A DNA stretch of 64,000 bases, taken from NCBI GenBank assembly GCA_030685235.1, contig MU839155.1, forward strand, positions 161,060 to 225,059, read 5' to 3'. Position numbers and translations under genes: made by a program. This DNA comes from Copromyces sp. CBS 386.78. Its lineage: Eukaryota; Ascomycota; Sordariomycetes; Sordariales; Sordariaceae. The notes under the pieces were generated by a model. The model made no database searches. It was given only the letters and a program-made list of their open reading frames with translations, and had not been told where the DNA came from. This document shows positions 22,344 through 34,974 of the stretch, piece after piece. Within the stretch, counting starts at the first letter, position 1; every line of letters begins with the position of its first letter.

Positions 22344-24473
22344 GAGGGAGCTTCTGCTTGGCTTAGCAGGGAGACTCGGCGCGGGAGGACAATAGCCCCA
22401 GAAGGAGAGGCTGATATTAGTACCTCTATTGAAGTCCAAGCCTTGACCATCAGCTTCAGCTCCATCCAGTTCCTGCTTGGCCCGCGCCGACGGTCGATAT
22501 ATGGCTCCGGCTATTGGTGGTCATGCCGATGCTGGTAATCCCCATTGCCATGGCAGCCACACCTCCAAGTCATCCACCTTTGTCTGTCATTTAATTGGTT
22601 GGTTTGATACCCTATTCTTATGTTCAATGTTATGCCATGCTCTTGTATTGTCTCACCCGCATCGCGCTTTCTCCTCTGAACACCTTGCCTCTTTTTTTTT
22701 TTTTTTTTTTTTCAATCCTCGTGGATGGCATCTATAGTTTGTCTAGTGCCTAGCTCTTGTGGTTGATGGATGCCATTCGATTTGGGATAGCCTATAGGTT
22801 TCGTGATAGATGGGGTGTGTGTGTCTATGTGTGTATGTCTATGCTTGAGTGTTATACCAAGTGGTCGACCCTTCAGCCAAGTACCCAAAGAGGTATGTGT
22901 GTGGCCAAATCACATGAGACTATCCATCCGTGAGTTTCCTTTCGGCAAGGTCATGTCTACTTCTTACCTTGCCCTACCTTGCCTTACCTTGGCAAAGGTA
23001 CTCTCTTACTTGGTCATCAACCTAGCCACATCATCCATCATCAATCAACTAGGGGAAAGAGACTTACCGAGTTCTCCCTATACCAGGACTGGGACCAGGA
23101 CCCTTACCTACGAGAAGCACGGTCATAGGTCACGAATCACACCAAGACACCCACCTCAACAGACAAAAACATCTTTTTAACTGCCAAAAGCACCATGTAA
23201 GCAAGCAAGCTACCTAAAACGCCTACCCAACACACAAGATACTTTATCCAAAGAGCCGAACCAAGCCACCAAATCCCCAAATCCTACCCCGCCGTACAGG
23301 AGACAAACCCGGCTAGGTACAGAAGAGCCATGAGCCAGTCACCAACCATCCACCGAACCACTTCCCTGTCCGAGAAGCACCACCATTGACTCTATAGACG
23401 GCTAGCCTCAAGAGGTAATAGGCCCCCCACCGTCAGAAGTCAGAGGGCGGAGGAAAGGTACCCAGTCACCCGGCACTTCTGTCCACACTGTCCGTCCGTA
23501 TCTGGGGACTGCATGGTCTGGTTCGTTTCCCTGGTGCCGAACAGTCCCCAGACACATACACGTGCCAGATCAAGCCAAGACGCTGACAAGCCACCTGGGA
23601 CAGTGCATCAAAGAGAGTGACGTGCCGGTAGCAATGGGTGTGTGGAGCTCCTCGCGGTTCTCGGAGTCGTTTTCCGAGCAAGATGGACGAATAGGCAGGA
23701 CAAGCCATCACTGTCGCTCCCGCTGCCAGCCAGTCCATCGTGTCCACACACCCCCCACCACGCTGGCAGTACGTATCCATCACATCCTGCAGCCCTGCCA
23801 GGCTTGTGTTCCGCAGCGGCTCGGATCTCCCCTCCCGCCCGTGGCATGTGTCTCAACCCTGCGTCGTCACCTTCCCAGCAAATCCAGATTCCCACCCTCC
23901 ATCTCAGTGAAAAGAAGCCAAGAAAACGGAGAGGGGGGGGTGTAAATGTGCCTGGTGCCTGGTGCCTGGATGCGACGTCTAACCCAACCCAGGAAAAGAA
24001 AGAAAAAAGCCACCAAGGAAATCCCCAAAAACAGTCCAATCAAAGAAACTGGGCATTTTCCCGAAACGATGTGGTCCGTGGTAAAGGGGAAGAGCAGGGG
24101 GGTGGCGTGGAGTTTGAACGAGGAAAACGCCGCAAGCTGCTGCACGTCTTGACGCATTCCAGCCCAACCTAACGACCACCCCCCGTCAACACCGTAAAAA
24201 CCTGACTCCGTTTTTTCCTCCTTGTCTCCGCTGGGGCGTGTATCGCGGCTAAATTTGCCGCGCCTGGCATGCTTTTTCCAACGTCATCTCTTCCGCAAGG
24301 CTGAGAAACTCCAAAAGACCTCCGGGGCATTTTCCCGTTTTGTGCAAAAAAAAAAAAAAAAAAAAAAAAAACATGAAAAAAGGGGTTTGTGCAAGTATAA
24401 GTCCTATGTGCTGAATCCGAACAAAGAGAGATGAAGAGAAATCGTTCTCCGATGCAAATGTAACCGCAATGGT
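22344..24473. other. Intergenic region with homopolymer tracts
   Basis: Includes a T run near 22,691-22,712 and an A run near 24,345-24,371. Both genes bordering it end here, so the ends are 3' untranslated regions. Open frames of up to 176 codons near 23.6-24.2 kb overlap each other on both strands and have no recognisable domain. Confidence 0.5.
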
Positions 24474-25180
24474 TTAGAAAGCATCAGGAGAAGGATGACG
24501 TGCGCGCGACTTGGCATACTCCTTGGGATGCTTCTTCGCCGCCTTGGCTGAAAGAGAGCTGTTTCGAAGTTGTCAGTATGTGGTCTGCTCTTCCTATTCG
24601 TTCTCGGGCGTCAAAACTCACGTCACTTTCTTCTGTGTCCATTCGAGGTCTTTCCGCACCGCCTGGGCATCTTCAAGCCCCTGGGCAAATCGCGCCCTTG
24701 TCCTCGCAAGACGTGCTTGTGCCTTGGCCTGCAGTTCGAGAACCTCGCGGTGCTTTGCGTTCAGACCGCCAGAGCTAAAGTGGATCCGATTAGCAAATCG
24801 TTCACCAAAACACAGCATCTTCAGGGAAAAACTCACATCTTCGCCTGCTCGACCGTCAAGCGATCGAGGGGGATCGGCGAGAACGTATCAGCAAATCGAT
24901 CTTGCATGTACTCGTTCAGATCGATGCCACTCGCAGATCCCGCGCTCTCGTAGTCTCCCTGGCTGCTTCCAGCGTAGGTAGAAACGGGAACGGAATAGGT
25001 GGATTGGCCCATGCCAGACCCAGAAGTCACTGACGGATCAGATTCCTCAGGAGGAGAGACGGAGTAGTTGCTGTCATTGCTGTTGTAATAGGCAGGATGC
25101 GTGGGGTACTGTCCCTTTCCGGAAGGAATGGGAAGCGCGCCAGTAGCCGCGTAATACTGGGTAGAGTAGTTTGACGACAT
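24474..25180 (-). CDS. kxd1: KXD1, KxDL-domain subunit of BLOC-1-related complex
   Basis: Complement of join 24474-24558, 24622-24774 and 24837-25180, 193 residues. The N-terminal half is Ser/Tyr/Pro-rich and disordered. The conserved part begins with IDLNEYMQDRFADTFSPIPL (about residues 87-106), then SGGLNAKHREVLELQAKAQA and DLEWTQKKV, ending in a short Lys-rich helix (KAAKKHPKEYAKSRARHPSP). This layout is that of fungal KXD1. KXD1 belongs to the BLOC-1-type complex acting in endosome-to-vacuole/lysosome traffic. Both introns (24775-24836 and 24559-24621) have GTGAGT donors, AG acceptors and branch sites (GCTAAT, ACTGAC) and restore the conserved frame. The start ATG follows AATC. An in-frame ATG 57 codons upstream lies in the leader and is not favoured. 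Confidence 0.88.
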
Positions 25181-28100
25181 GATTGTGACTGTGTAATGTG
25201 TGACCTGAATGCGGAAGACGTCACTGCGGTGGTGGATACCAAGAATAGAGTTATGACGGCTTGTGCGTTTGTGGGGTTTCCCCAGGTTCGGATGAGGACT
25301 TGTGGGTATTGGGATGTGGAGTGATGTAGGAACTAGACTGGGAAGAACCAACTAATGTGAAGACAAGACCCAGTATAAAGATAGTTGTCAAAAGTGTCTG
25401 AGAGTGTACACAAGGTCTTCAAGAAGGTTTAGGGTCTGGATCTGAATACTGAAGATGTGATGGAGAAGGAGAAAGAAAAACTCAACTACTCTGGTCAACA
25501 ACAACCCCCTTTTATACCTTTCTCAACCTCCCCCTTGTCCACAACTTCGAGCCATCATGATCTCGAGGGGATAAGAGTCGGTAACTCTATTCGTGGACAA
25601 GCCTTCTTTGACCCCGCTTGTAAACCGGCAGGAGGTAGGATCCGGTTGACAGGGACGGGGATGGAGGTGACGATGATGGACTAGTTTCGATAGTGTCTGG
25701 CCTGTCATCCCCTCTTCTGCCGTGGCGACATGCCCAACGAGCATGACGATGGCAAAGCCGATGGGGTGATCCCTGAAGCTCTCGACCATGAAGGAAGGTT
25801 CGGATTCGCCTGCAGATGGATTTCGATTGCTCAGAGAAAGGCAATGCATATGCCGAGAGACAACTATCACCGTTTGTATTGGTGGACCCGAAGTGATGGA
25901 GGGAATATCAAGTGAGGATCCTGTCAGGTTTTTCCAGATTCACACCGCATGTAGGTAACAAAGGAAAGGACGGTCCGGAAAGACTTCCAGAGGGCGAACG
26001 AAGCACCAACGGGGAGGCCGAGCTGGGATAAACGGGGAACTAGAGGATCGATAACCAAGTCCAGAACGGAGCACAAGGGCATGTGGAGGGGCGTGTGTGC
26101 AACAGGTGGTCGATAAATGGAAGCAGACATGGGAGGCATAAGCCATTGTAGGTAATAAGCAAGGGGTGCTCTGGCCGGAATTCAGGCAAGGATGCCTCTG
26201 GTTCGGGTATGAGGAATGCGTGAGTTGTTGACGGTGTATGACAAGCAGGTGGGTAATAGAAAGTGAGTGTCTGGTCTATTATTCCACCAAAAAAAAATCT
26301 GTGTGAGGATGAGTAAATTGTACATAGGGAGATGTATCAGGCTTGCGCTGGCCAACTGGAATCGATCTGCACCATGGTACGGAACACGGGTCGGGAAGAA
26401 GTGCTAAGGCACCGGCTTTTCCATAAGCCGCTTCCGTGTACATGGTGCACTGTATAGGTTGGGAGAGCTTCCCACTTGGGAATTGGTGACGAACGAAACA
26501 AGCGCGCTCGTCCGTTAACGCTAGCCACATGGCAAAGGTGCTGTCGGATTCGTCAGCGATATAACCGTTTTCGTTGGTAGGAGCGATCTTGAGTTCAAAC
26601 GGAGGGTGCGAAAAGGTGGGTTAGGCAGTGATGCAGGGAATCGGGTGAGCGATGTGTTGTTCAAAAGGCCTGCATCATAAATTTCTTCCCCTCTCTTCCT
26701 CGTTATTCAGAATTCTCCCCTTTTGCTCATCTGATTTTCTTGGCCTGGCATCCGTACCTTTTCAGCATTGGAGGAGCGTTCTGTTTGGCCTGTGGTCCCC
26801 TTAGCTTCGTTTTTTTCTCCCCTATAAGAGAGCGGGAAAGTCAGCAGTACCTTACTGTAAGACTAAACTCAATTCCAGAATTGAGATAATTCCATTGGCT
26901 GGAACGGCGAGACACCCGCCCCCCCCTCCCAACCCTTAGGCTGACTTGACCCTATTCAGCAATTGGTTGGAGACGTCCAACAGGGCATTACTCGCATTGT
27001 GCCGAACCTTGGGCAAGACAGCATGGGTGACATAGGTTGGTCCCGATGGAAATGCCCGAGACATATATATACCCAAGTGTTTGACGTCGGGTCAAAAACT
27101 GACAGTTGGGCCTTGCAGGAGTTCAGGTACACATTGAGGATGTAGTCGACTCTCGGACTTTTTATGAGAGTATTGGTCCGCTCGGAGAACCTCACAGGCC
27201 GTCCTCATATAATATTCTGTCGTTATATGGACCGTGGGAAAGAAGCCTCTATGCGGGTCTCAGACGCTGTGACGTCCAAGCTGTTTTGCCTTGCTTAGAT
27301 GACATGCCGAGGAAGGTTTCGGGAGCCTTCAGCCGTGACAGTTGACATGAGTATGATTCAGAAGGCCACGCAGTTTGACAAGAAGCGGTGCGCTCCCTTG
27401 CTCTATCCCTGGGGTTCCAGGCGAACTGCAGAGGTCCAGGGGCGGATGCGTGTGCCGGTCCGTCCTGTGAGGCAACTCCGGAGGTGACATGTACGACACT
27501 GACCATCCATGTAGGTCAAGGGTAAACCGAAGAAGACACGAGGCACTTGCCCCGAGGTTATTCATAAGAACCCGCATTTGAGAATGAAATTGACAGAACG
27601 TGAAGCAGTGAAGGCTTCCTTACTGGAAGAGATATCCGTTGAATTCGAAAGGTAATGGCCCATCTAGCAATATCACAATGACTTTGAAGCCCAGTGGAGG
27701 ATAAATCCCAGTCAGGTAAGAGGCGTCCGAGAGGTCCGGGATGTAGACCGAACCGAACCTGAACGCATGGTTCCTTGAACCGTTTTCATCCCGCGTTCCC
27801 CAACCACAGTCGATTCTCCAGACATTGATTCTAGCCGGGAGGTACCTTGATAAGGTGGGGAAGGAGCATGACTTGCAAAGCATGCGAAGACGTAGCTAGT
27901 GCGATTCTGCCGTCCACCAACAAGAAGCGAGAAGCCATATGGTGTGCTGTCGTCGGGCCATTCACTTGAGGCGCCATCAACCCGGACCCTGCTGGCATCG
28001 AAGGCAAAAGCTAGGCCGGCACAATTCACCTCGCATGGCTGATAGCTTGCGCCGTTTGGGTCTGCGAACTCGCGCCCCCGCGAAAACAACCCCCAATGGC

Positions 28101-28869
28101 AGAGCGGGGCATTGCGTCAGAAGTGCCGGTGGAAGTGAAGAGTCCAGCTCAATGGTCAGCTAATCCAGTTGGGAGGCGTGGAGGAGTGGATGAAGCCTGA
28201 CAACGAAGAGCTTGAGCGTTGCAACCGACGAACCGGTGGAAGAACAGGTACGTACCTGTGCTGCTATGTGACATGACCCGTGGATGTAGCGTAGAGGTAT
28301 GCAAACGGTGTACATACGTACATACATGACTTCCCTTCGTGCCTAATGCAGGCTCGGGAGGGCAGCAAGGGGACAACGCATCAAGCCTTCCTGCACGTTC
28401 ATGGCATGGGTACGGCGCAAAGGCGTCTCAGTGCAGGGAACGACGACGGCTGGTCGTTGCTGGTGGTGTTCGAGAAGGAAAATGGGTTCCGCAGCTGGAT
28501 GTAGCCATATGTGGGGACAGTTGGGGGGACATGGAACAGCGAAAATGTAACCTCAGTGTTTGAGTGGAATTAGGGAAATGCAGTCCAACCAAACTTGCGC
28601 CGACGACTGATGACTGGGCACGATTTCATAGGATGAAAGATGCCATGGCCGGAGCCCCCAAGGTGCCTGCTGAGAGAACCATGCCGGAAAAACGTACATG
28701 AAGCGTACATGAAGTGCCATATCCGCGCCGGGGGGTATGACGGGAAACGGAAAGGAAAAGAAAAAAAGCTTTCTTCTTTGTGCCTTGTGTCGTGACGAAG
28801 TTGTGTTGTCGAACTCTCCGTTTCCAGAAAGGAAGGATGTGGTGGGAAAGCAGGCATTGATGATTGAGC

Positions 28870-28901
<32 letters not shown>

Positions 28902-30265
28902 CTGCTGGCCCGTCTGAGGGGGAAAAAATGATGGTGGATGGCAGCCCAGCTGCATGCTTTGTTGTCAAAGGCAGATTCATTCGGCTTCTAAGTTTTTCGT
29001 CAGAAAGGAAAAAAGAAACGTCAATGGTAGGGTCAAACCGTATGGGGGCGAAGAAGTCTTTTTGCCGCTCGCAGTTCGTCTACCAATTAATTGCTCGTTC
29101 TTGTAGTTGTCCGCGCAGTTTGTTAACGGCTGGTTTGCAGGCAAAGCCTCAGCAGTTCGCAGTTCACAGTTCGTGCTAGAGAAATGCGGCTAGGGCTTTT
29201 CGGGCCATCAAGAATCGCGAATCAAATCATCCGAAAGGGTTACCAGGCGTGACATGATATCCGGGCCATTCGTGGACAATATCATGTCGTGTGTAATCTT
29301 GGGAAGAACCATGTCGGAGGATCACGAAGGCTTGGTAGCCGAAGGTGTAAGGTAGGTAATAAAAATGCGTGTCAAGCTGAGAGAAAAGAGGATGAGAGGT
29401 GAGGTGCTGGAAACAGGCAAGTTCCGTTGACGGAGGACAAGGGAAAATGATACTACCAGCAGAAAGGTGAAACCGGCAGGCGCGAAGACAATCCTTGTCA
29501 AAATGCATCCCCTCCCCTGCACTTTGCTGTCGTGCTTCGCTCCTTCCCCGGATCTTCTCACGACCCCGCCCATTTCTTTCCGCCTTTCCACGGTCTGGCT
29601 GCGAAAGGGAAATGAGACTCACCGCCTACCTACGAACTGATGTTCAACAAGGAAGCCAGCCGAGCTGAGTCAATGCATGACATTTCGAGGTGCGGACACC
29701 GCGTGAACAGCCCGTTGCAGGCCGGGCCTTTTTAACGTCCGTCTGGCCTTGTCAGTTCCGCCATCCTGGACCATTACAATATCCCGAGTGGCCCTGGGTG
29801 ACACCGGTCCTGAAGACAGCAAACCTTATGATCGGATCAGCAACACGTTCTCCGAGTCCTATTTTAAAAATGCAGAATGGACGGGGATAGGCCCTTGACA
29901 GCTTAACAATATTGATGGCTGGATGCTCTCGACACGAGATGTTGGAGGATAGCTGCAGTCTTAGTTGATAAGAAGAAATATACAAAAAAAGTGGTGAGAT
30001 ATACAGGTTGCAGCTGGGTATGAGGTGTACATCTCTAGACCTGGCTTATAGGCCTTTGCCTTTGCCCAGTCTCGCCGCAGAATCCATCCATTACAAAAGT
30101 GTTAATACCACCGACATCAACCGCCCATCCAAACGTTGAATAAGTGGACTCCTTTTAACCCCTTGCCGCCCCAGAACGCCGGTGATATGCATCGTTGACC
30201 ACAGTCAAGCCAAAAGTACATGTATCAGGTATTGTCAAACAAGCTCGTGCCAAATCATCCGTCAT
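25181..30265. other. About 5 kb gene-poor region
   Basis: I see no convincing gene on either strand. Open frames are short, overlapping and without motifs. There is an (ATG)n microsatellite at 28,869-28,901, C/G homopolymers near 26,920, and the kxd1 leader at the left end. Composition is ordinary (not AT-rich, CpA and TpG present), so it is not a RIP relic. It may hold long untranslated regions, non-coding transcripts or regulatory DNA. Confidence 0.45.
28869..28901 (+). repeat. (GAT)n/(ATG)n microsatellite
   Basis: About eleven tandem GAT triplets. The long Met or Ile runs in chance frames here come from this repeat. Confidence 0.9.
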
Positions 30266-31465
30266 TTAGCCAAAAACCTTGAGGAAGCCCCAGATACCGA
30301 GACCGCTCAGGACAGGGATCGTGAGGTTGTCATCCAGTCCGCAGACGTTAGCCACCTCGCTCGCCGCAGCGACAAAGCCGGACCAGATGCTCATGACGCC
30401 CAGAGCAAGGCCACCCGAGATGGTCGCCTGAGCCGGGGTCAGACCGACCGCTTCCGCTAGGAGCAGGGGGAGGCGGAGGGTGCCCTTGAACATGAAGAGC
30501 TCGTCGCCAGGCATGGGACCCTTGGTAGGCACCAGCCAGCCCCAGAAGAAGGCCGAGGTGCCCACGCCGACCAGGAATGCAGCCAAGGACCCGGCAAGCG
30601 ACTTGCCGGTTCGAATACGGGGTGTGTAACGGCCGTACAGCCGTCCAAAGGTGCTTGCCGCAGTGTCACACCAGCTAAGCAGCAGGGTGCCCACGACACC
30701 GACGTCCTTGGGGGAAAAACGCAGGACGATCCAGGCCCCGAGGAGGTAGAAAATGACGCCATTGTAGCCCGTGAACTCGCTCTCACGCATTAGTGCCCCC
30801 AATATCTTGACGTAGAACCGGTTAAAGGACGCGTTGTGGTGTCGGAGAACGTCGACCGCCGCGATGGGTATTAGGGCACCCATGAGGTAAGGGCACACCG
30901 ACAGCGTCTGCGTTCCCGACAGGTAGAGCCATATGACGAAGAAGCCGATGGACACGTGGAGCGCTTTCCTCGGTACTTCGTGCTTGTGTATAAAGGCCCT
31001 CCAGTGCCTGTGGATTGGGATCAGGCCAAGTGGGCTGGGACTGCGACTAATGTCTTTCCAGTCCCAGCCTGTATAGCCTGCCGGTTGTGGTGGCAACAGG
31101 TGGCCGTTCGATACCTCCTTCTCTAGCTTTTCGGACACACTGGCAATGTCTCCATTAGGCGCGGCTGCTGTCGAGCCTGTAGAGGTTGTGTTCGCATCGG
31201 CAGTCTTGGTGATCCTCTGCTTGGACGTCCGCCTGCCGGCCGTTGGGCGCGCTTCTACCGGGCTTGTGCTCCTTGTGCGCGCTCTCCGTAGACCGGGCAC
31301 GTCATCCTCCTCGTTGCCCTCTTCGCTAACAGGTAACGGTGTCGCCAGCCGTCTTCTCGCGGCCCTGGTCATGGGTCCCTTGTATTCTAGCACATCGCGC
31401 TCCGAAGGGGTCGGGCTGGGCGAGATGATGCGCGGCGTCGCCGGAATACTGCTACGCGGAGGCAT
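30266..31465 (-). CDS. dgk1: CTP-dependent diacylglycerol kinase (Dgk1 family)
   Basis: Single-exon frame of 399 residues from the chosen start MPPRSSIPA. Residues 1-150 are a basic, Ser/Thr/Pro-rich disordered region, longer than in the yeast enzyme. The membrane domain carries the family signatures: EVPRKALHVSIGFFVIWL (about 163-180), RESEFTGYNGVIFYLLG (227-243), LLLSWCDTAASTFGRLYGR (261-279) and GKSLAGSLAAF (287-297), with about six hydrophobic segments. The family, related to dolichol kinase and CDP-DAG synthase, phosphorylates diacylglycerol with CTP at the ER/nuclear envelope to make phosphatidate. The frame is open for another 107 codons upstream to an ATG at 31786. That extension looks like leader, though it could be translated. 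Confidence 0.88.
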   Translation of the reverse strand: MPPRSSIPATPRIISPSPTPSERDVLEYKGPMTRAARRRLATPLPVSEEGNEEDDVPGLRRARTRSTSPVEARPTAGRRTSKQRITKTADANTTSTGSTAAAPNGDIASVSEKLEKEVSNGHLLPPQPAGYTGWDWKDISRSPSPLGLIPIHRHWRAFIHKHEVPRKALHVSIGFFVIWLYLSGTQTLSVCPYLMGALIPIAAVDVLRHHNASFNRFYVKILGALMRESEFTGYNGVIFYLLGAWIVLRFSPKDVGVVGTLLLSWCDTAASTFGRLYGRYTPRIRTGKSLAGSLAAFLVGVGTSAFFWGWLVPTKGPMPGDELFMFKGTLRLPLLLAEAVGLTPAQATISGGLALGVMSIWSGFVAAASEVANVCGLDDNLTIPVLSGLGIWGFLKVFG

Positions 31466-32929
31466 GCTGTTGTAGGGGAAGGGTGGCAGGGCGGGCAACG
31501 AGATTGCGCCCGAGAGAATACGTTGCAGGTCGTAGAAGCGCAAGGGCCAGAAGGAAGAGTGAATGTGCTTATTTTTTCTAGACTCGCGCACGCCGGTCAA
31601 GCAGTCGTATGTCGAGGACCAACCAGTACAGCGAGGGGTAGCGGGTTGTTGGTGGTGGTGTATTGGTTGGTTTCGGGAAAAGAAAGACGCTACGTGTTGG
31701 GCGAGGGAATCCAGCGTGAAAGAGGTAGACGATGCAGCGGAGTGTGACGACTCCACCGCATGGCTTGCCGGGGGAAAAGGGTTCAAAAAATCGGCGGGAT
31801 TTTAAAAGATGACAAGTGGAAGAACGGGATGGCTCCAACCTCCAAGCTGAGCTGAAGCGGGACGGGGGACCGGGGTCGGGGATAGGTGACTTGTTGACTG
31901 TTGTAACCGATTTGGGCCGGGTTAGCCAGGTAGGGCAATGTCTCAGCAGATTAGGGAAACCCGTGGTAGCATCAAGACGAGTAATGATGCTTCTGATTGG
32001 TGACTGTTGATTATTCTTTATTTTTCTTCTGAATCGATAGGATATGGAGGGTTTAGGACCAAGGGAAGAAGAAGGGTATCTTGACACGAAAAAAAGAGAA
32101 AACAAAACTGAACAATGCAAAATATCAATAATGTACTCGTGGCTGAGGTGGCACGTTGCCCTGTTTGGCTGTGACTTGGTTTCGGATCCAATGATGCCGT
32201 GGCTGACGATCGATAGCAGACGAATGACGGTGGTTCGGTGTTTGTGAAAAAAAGAAATTTCCATTCGGCTGTTGCGGATGACCATGAGTGGGAAGCGTGT
32301 CCCTCGGCTGCGTTCCATGCTCTTCAGGTGGTTACCCCAACTGCGGCAAGGCGTGATGACATGGGGCTCCGTGGGCTTTTACCTTAACAGCACAACAGCA
32401 CACGACAGCAACGCGACCTTGCATGTGACAGGCACTGCAGGAATCGAGATTCTCTTCCCGGTAGGCAGATAGTTGGACGTGAATGCCATCATATCCAACT
32501 TGGGTCTCACTGAGCGTTTAAAAAGTTCTCTTTCCTATCCGAATTTGAAAGTGATTCAAAGCTTGACTTTCATCACTTGGAAGAATCAAGTTTACAAATT
32601 TGAAATCTGGGGGAGCTTGGTCGAGGTGGATGTTGACACCTTGTCGCATTAGCCCAATGAGACCCACCTTCTAACATCTCATTATTGCATTAACAATAGA
32701 ACATCTTGAGGTGAAATGAACCAAGTGAAGCCTAGTCCCCCCTTTTGACAGGTCCAGTCTCTGCGAGTCCGCGGGGCTCCAGATCCTTGTTTTTATGCAG
32801 CTAACGGGGTAATGCTGGTCTTATCGATAAGCAGATAAGATAAGGATTGTTTGGATGGTCGCCAATTTTTGTTTTGTTTCAACGGCCGTCGCATTGCCAT
32901 CATCACAGGCAATATACCTTATCATCAAC
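31466..32929. other. Divergent intergenic region between dgk1 and spb4
   Basis: About 1.46 kb with leaders of both divergent genes. A 246-codon minus frame (31,578-32,318) extends through it but lacks motifs and overlaps the possible N-terminal extension of dgk1. No separate gene is supported. Confidence 0.45.
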
Positions 32930-34974
32930 ATGGCGCCTACACAACCACAAACCAAGGTCCGGAAGCCACCAAGGTCTTGGGACGCTCTCACGCCTCCTCT
33001 CGCCCAATGGATCCTCGACTACCTTTCTTCTATGGGCTTTACCCAACCTACTCCCGTTCAGAAATCTTGCCTCGAGCTCTTCCGTGGAAACAAGGATGTT
33101 GTCGTCGAGGCTGTGACAGGCAGTGGAAAGACACTTGCCTTCTTGATTCCAGTAATTGAGGTAAGACGAATGAATCTCTGTGCTTCAACCAGATCAGTTC
33201 GGCCATATGCTAATCAACCCTACAACAGAAACTCCTGCGCGGCGAAGAACCGGCCAAGCGACACCATGTCCAAGGCATCATCATCTCGCCCACCCGCGAA
33301 CTTGCGACCCAGATCTACAATGTCCTCACTACCATTATCAAGTTTCACGAACCCTCCGCCGAAGCCATGTCCCACGTCAAAAGCGACGAGAAGCGCCCAA
33401 CAGCAACCCAGCCTGTCGTCGTCCCCCAGCTCCTTGTCGGAGGCACCACCAAGGCTGCTGAGGATCTCGGCACCTTCCTTCGCCTTTCCCCTAATCTCCT
33501 GATTGGCACTCCCGGTCGCCTTGCCGAACTCTTGGGGAGCGCATACGTCAAGGCTCCCGCGTCTACCTTCGAGGTTCTCATCATGGACGAGGCCGATCGC
33601 CTTCTCGACATGGGTTTTGCAAATGAGCTCAACCGCATCCTCGGCTATCTCCCCAAGCAGCGCCGTACCGGTCTTTTCAGTGCCTCGCTCAGTGACGCCG
33701 TCGAAAGATTGATTACCGTCGGTCTACTATACCCACACAAGATCACCGTCAGAGTCAAGAGTCTCAAGGACGGTGGCATCATTCAAGAGAGGAAAACGCC
33801 AATGTCTCTACAGATGAGCTACCTCGTCACCCCAGCCAGTCAGAAGATGCCAGCGATTGTCCAGCTCCTCGAAAAGCTCGAACCCAGGCCGCAGCGATCC
33901 ATCATCTTCTTCTCTTCCTGCATGGCCGTCAAGTACTTCAGCCGCGTCCTCGGCGCCGTCCTGCCCGCCGGTTTCTCCTGCACCTCCCTGCACGGCAAGC
34001 TCGAACCTAAAGTCCGCGAAAAGAACTATGAGCGTTTCGTCAACACTACCTCGCCCATGGTCCTCCTCACCACCGATCTCGCCGCCCGCGGTCTCGATAT
34101 CCCCCAAGTCGACCTTGTCATTCAGCACGACCCACCCACTGACACCAAGGTCTTCATCCACCGCTGCGGTCGTGCTGGCCGCGCCGGCCGTCGTGGCCTC
34201 GCCGTCGTTCTGCTCCAGCCCGGTCGTGAGGAAGGTTACGTACAGCTCCTTGAAGTCCGCCAAACCCCCATCGCACCCCTGGAGAAGCCCGCTATCTCCG
34301 TGACCTCGGAAGAAGTCGAGCGCATCTCGGCTGCCTTCCGCGCCCAGGCCCTCGCCGACCGCGAGATCTTCCAAATGGCCCAGCTCGCCTTCGTCTCCTG
34401 GGCACGCTCCTACATCGAACACCAGGCCTCTTCCATTTTCCGCGTTGCCGACCTCGACTGGCTCGAGCTAGCCAAGGGCTACGGCCTCCTCGAACTGCCC
34501 AAGATGCCCGAAGTCCGCGAAGCCAAGATCGACCGCTCTCTAGGCCTGGGAATCAACACGGAGGAGATCCCCTTCAAGGACAAGGTGCGCGAGAAGAAGC
34601 GTCAGGAGGAGCTGGCCAAGTGGAAGGAGGAGAAGGCAAAGCGCGCCCAGGAAGAGAACAGCGCGACGGGCGACAAGCGCAAGAAGAACGAGGCGTGGAG
34701 CGGCAAGACGGAGCAGGAGGAGACAAAACTGCAGAGGCGCGAGAAGAAGAGGAGAAAGAGGGAGGCCAAGAAGTTCAGCGAGATGACGGAGAAGGAGAAG
34801 GAGGAGCACCTCAAGCTGGAGGAGATGATTGAGAAGGTCAGGAAACAGAACGAGGCCAAGGCGGCCGAGGAGAGGGCCGCTGCGCTGGCGGCGAACCCGC
34901 CTAAGCCAAAGGCGCCGCCCAAGAAGCTGGACGGCGATAGTAGTGATGAGGAGTTTGGTGGGTTTGATGATTGA
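32930..34974 (+). CDS. spb4: SPB4, DEAD-box RNA helicase for 60S ribosome assembly
   Basis: Join of 32930-33160 and 33229-34974, 658 residues. Motifs in order: Q-motif region ([16 protein letters not shown]), Walker A AVTGSGKT (61-68), [10 protein letters not shown] (98-107), [13 protein letters not shown] (197-200), SAS in place of the common SAT (228-230), then in the second RecA domain [25 protein letters not shown] and [11 protein letters not shown]. The C-terminus is long, Lys/Glu-rich and coiled-coil-like ([30 protein letters not shown]), ending [11 protein letters not shown], as in Spb4. Spb4 is nucleolar and remodels 27S pre-rRNA. The intron (33161-33228) has a GTAAGA donor, a GCTAAT branch site and a CAACAG acceptor; splicing joins PVIE to KLLRGEEP in frame. 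The start is in a CAACATGGCG context. Confidence 0.96.

Noticed and set aside
28570..28980. 136-codon minus frame with an Ile run
   Set aside because: Generated by the GAT microsatellite; no domain.
33808..34422. 204-codon minus-strand frame
   Set aside because: Antisense to spb4, with the same bias effect.
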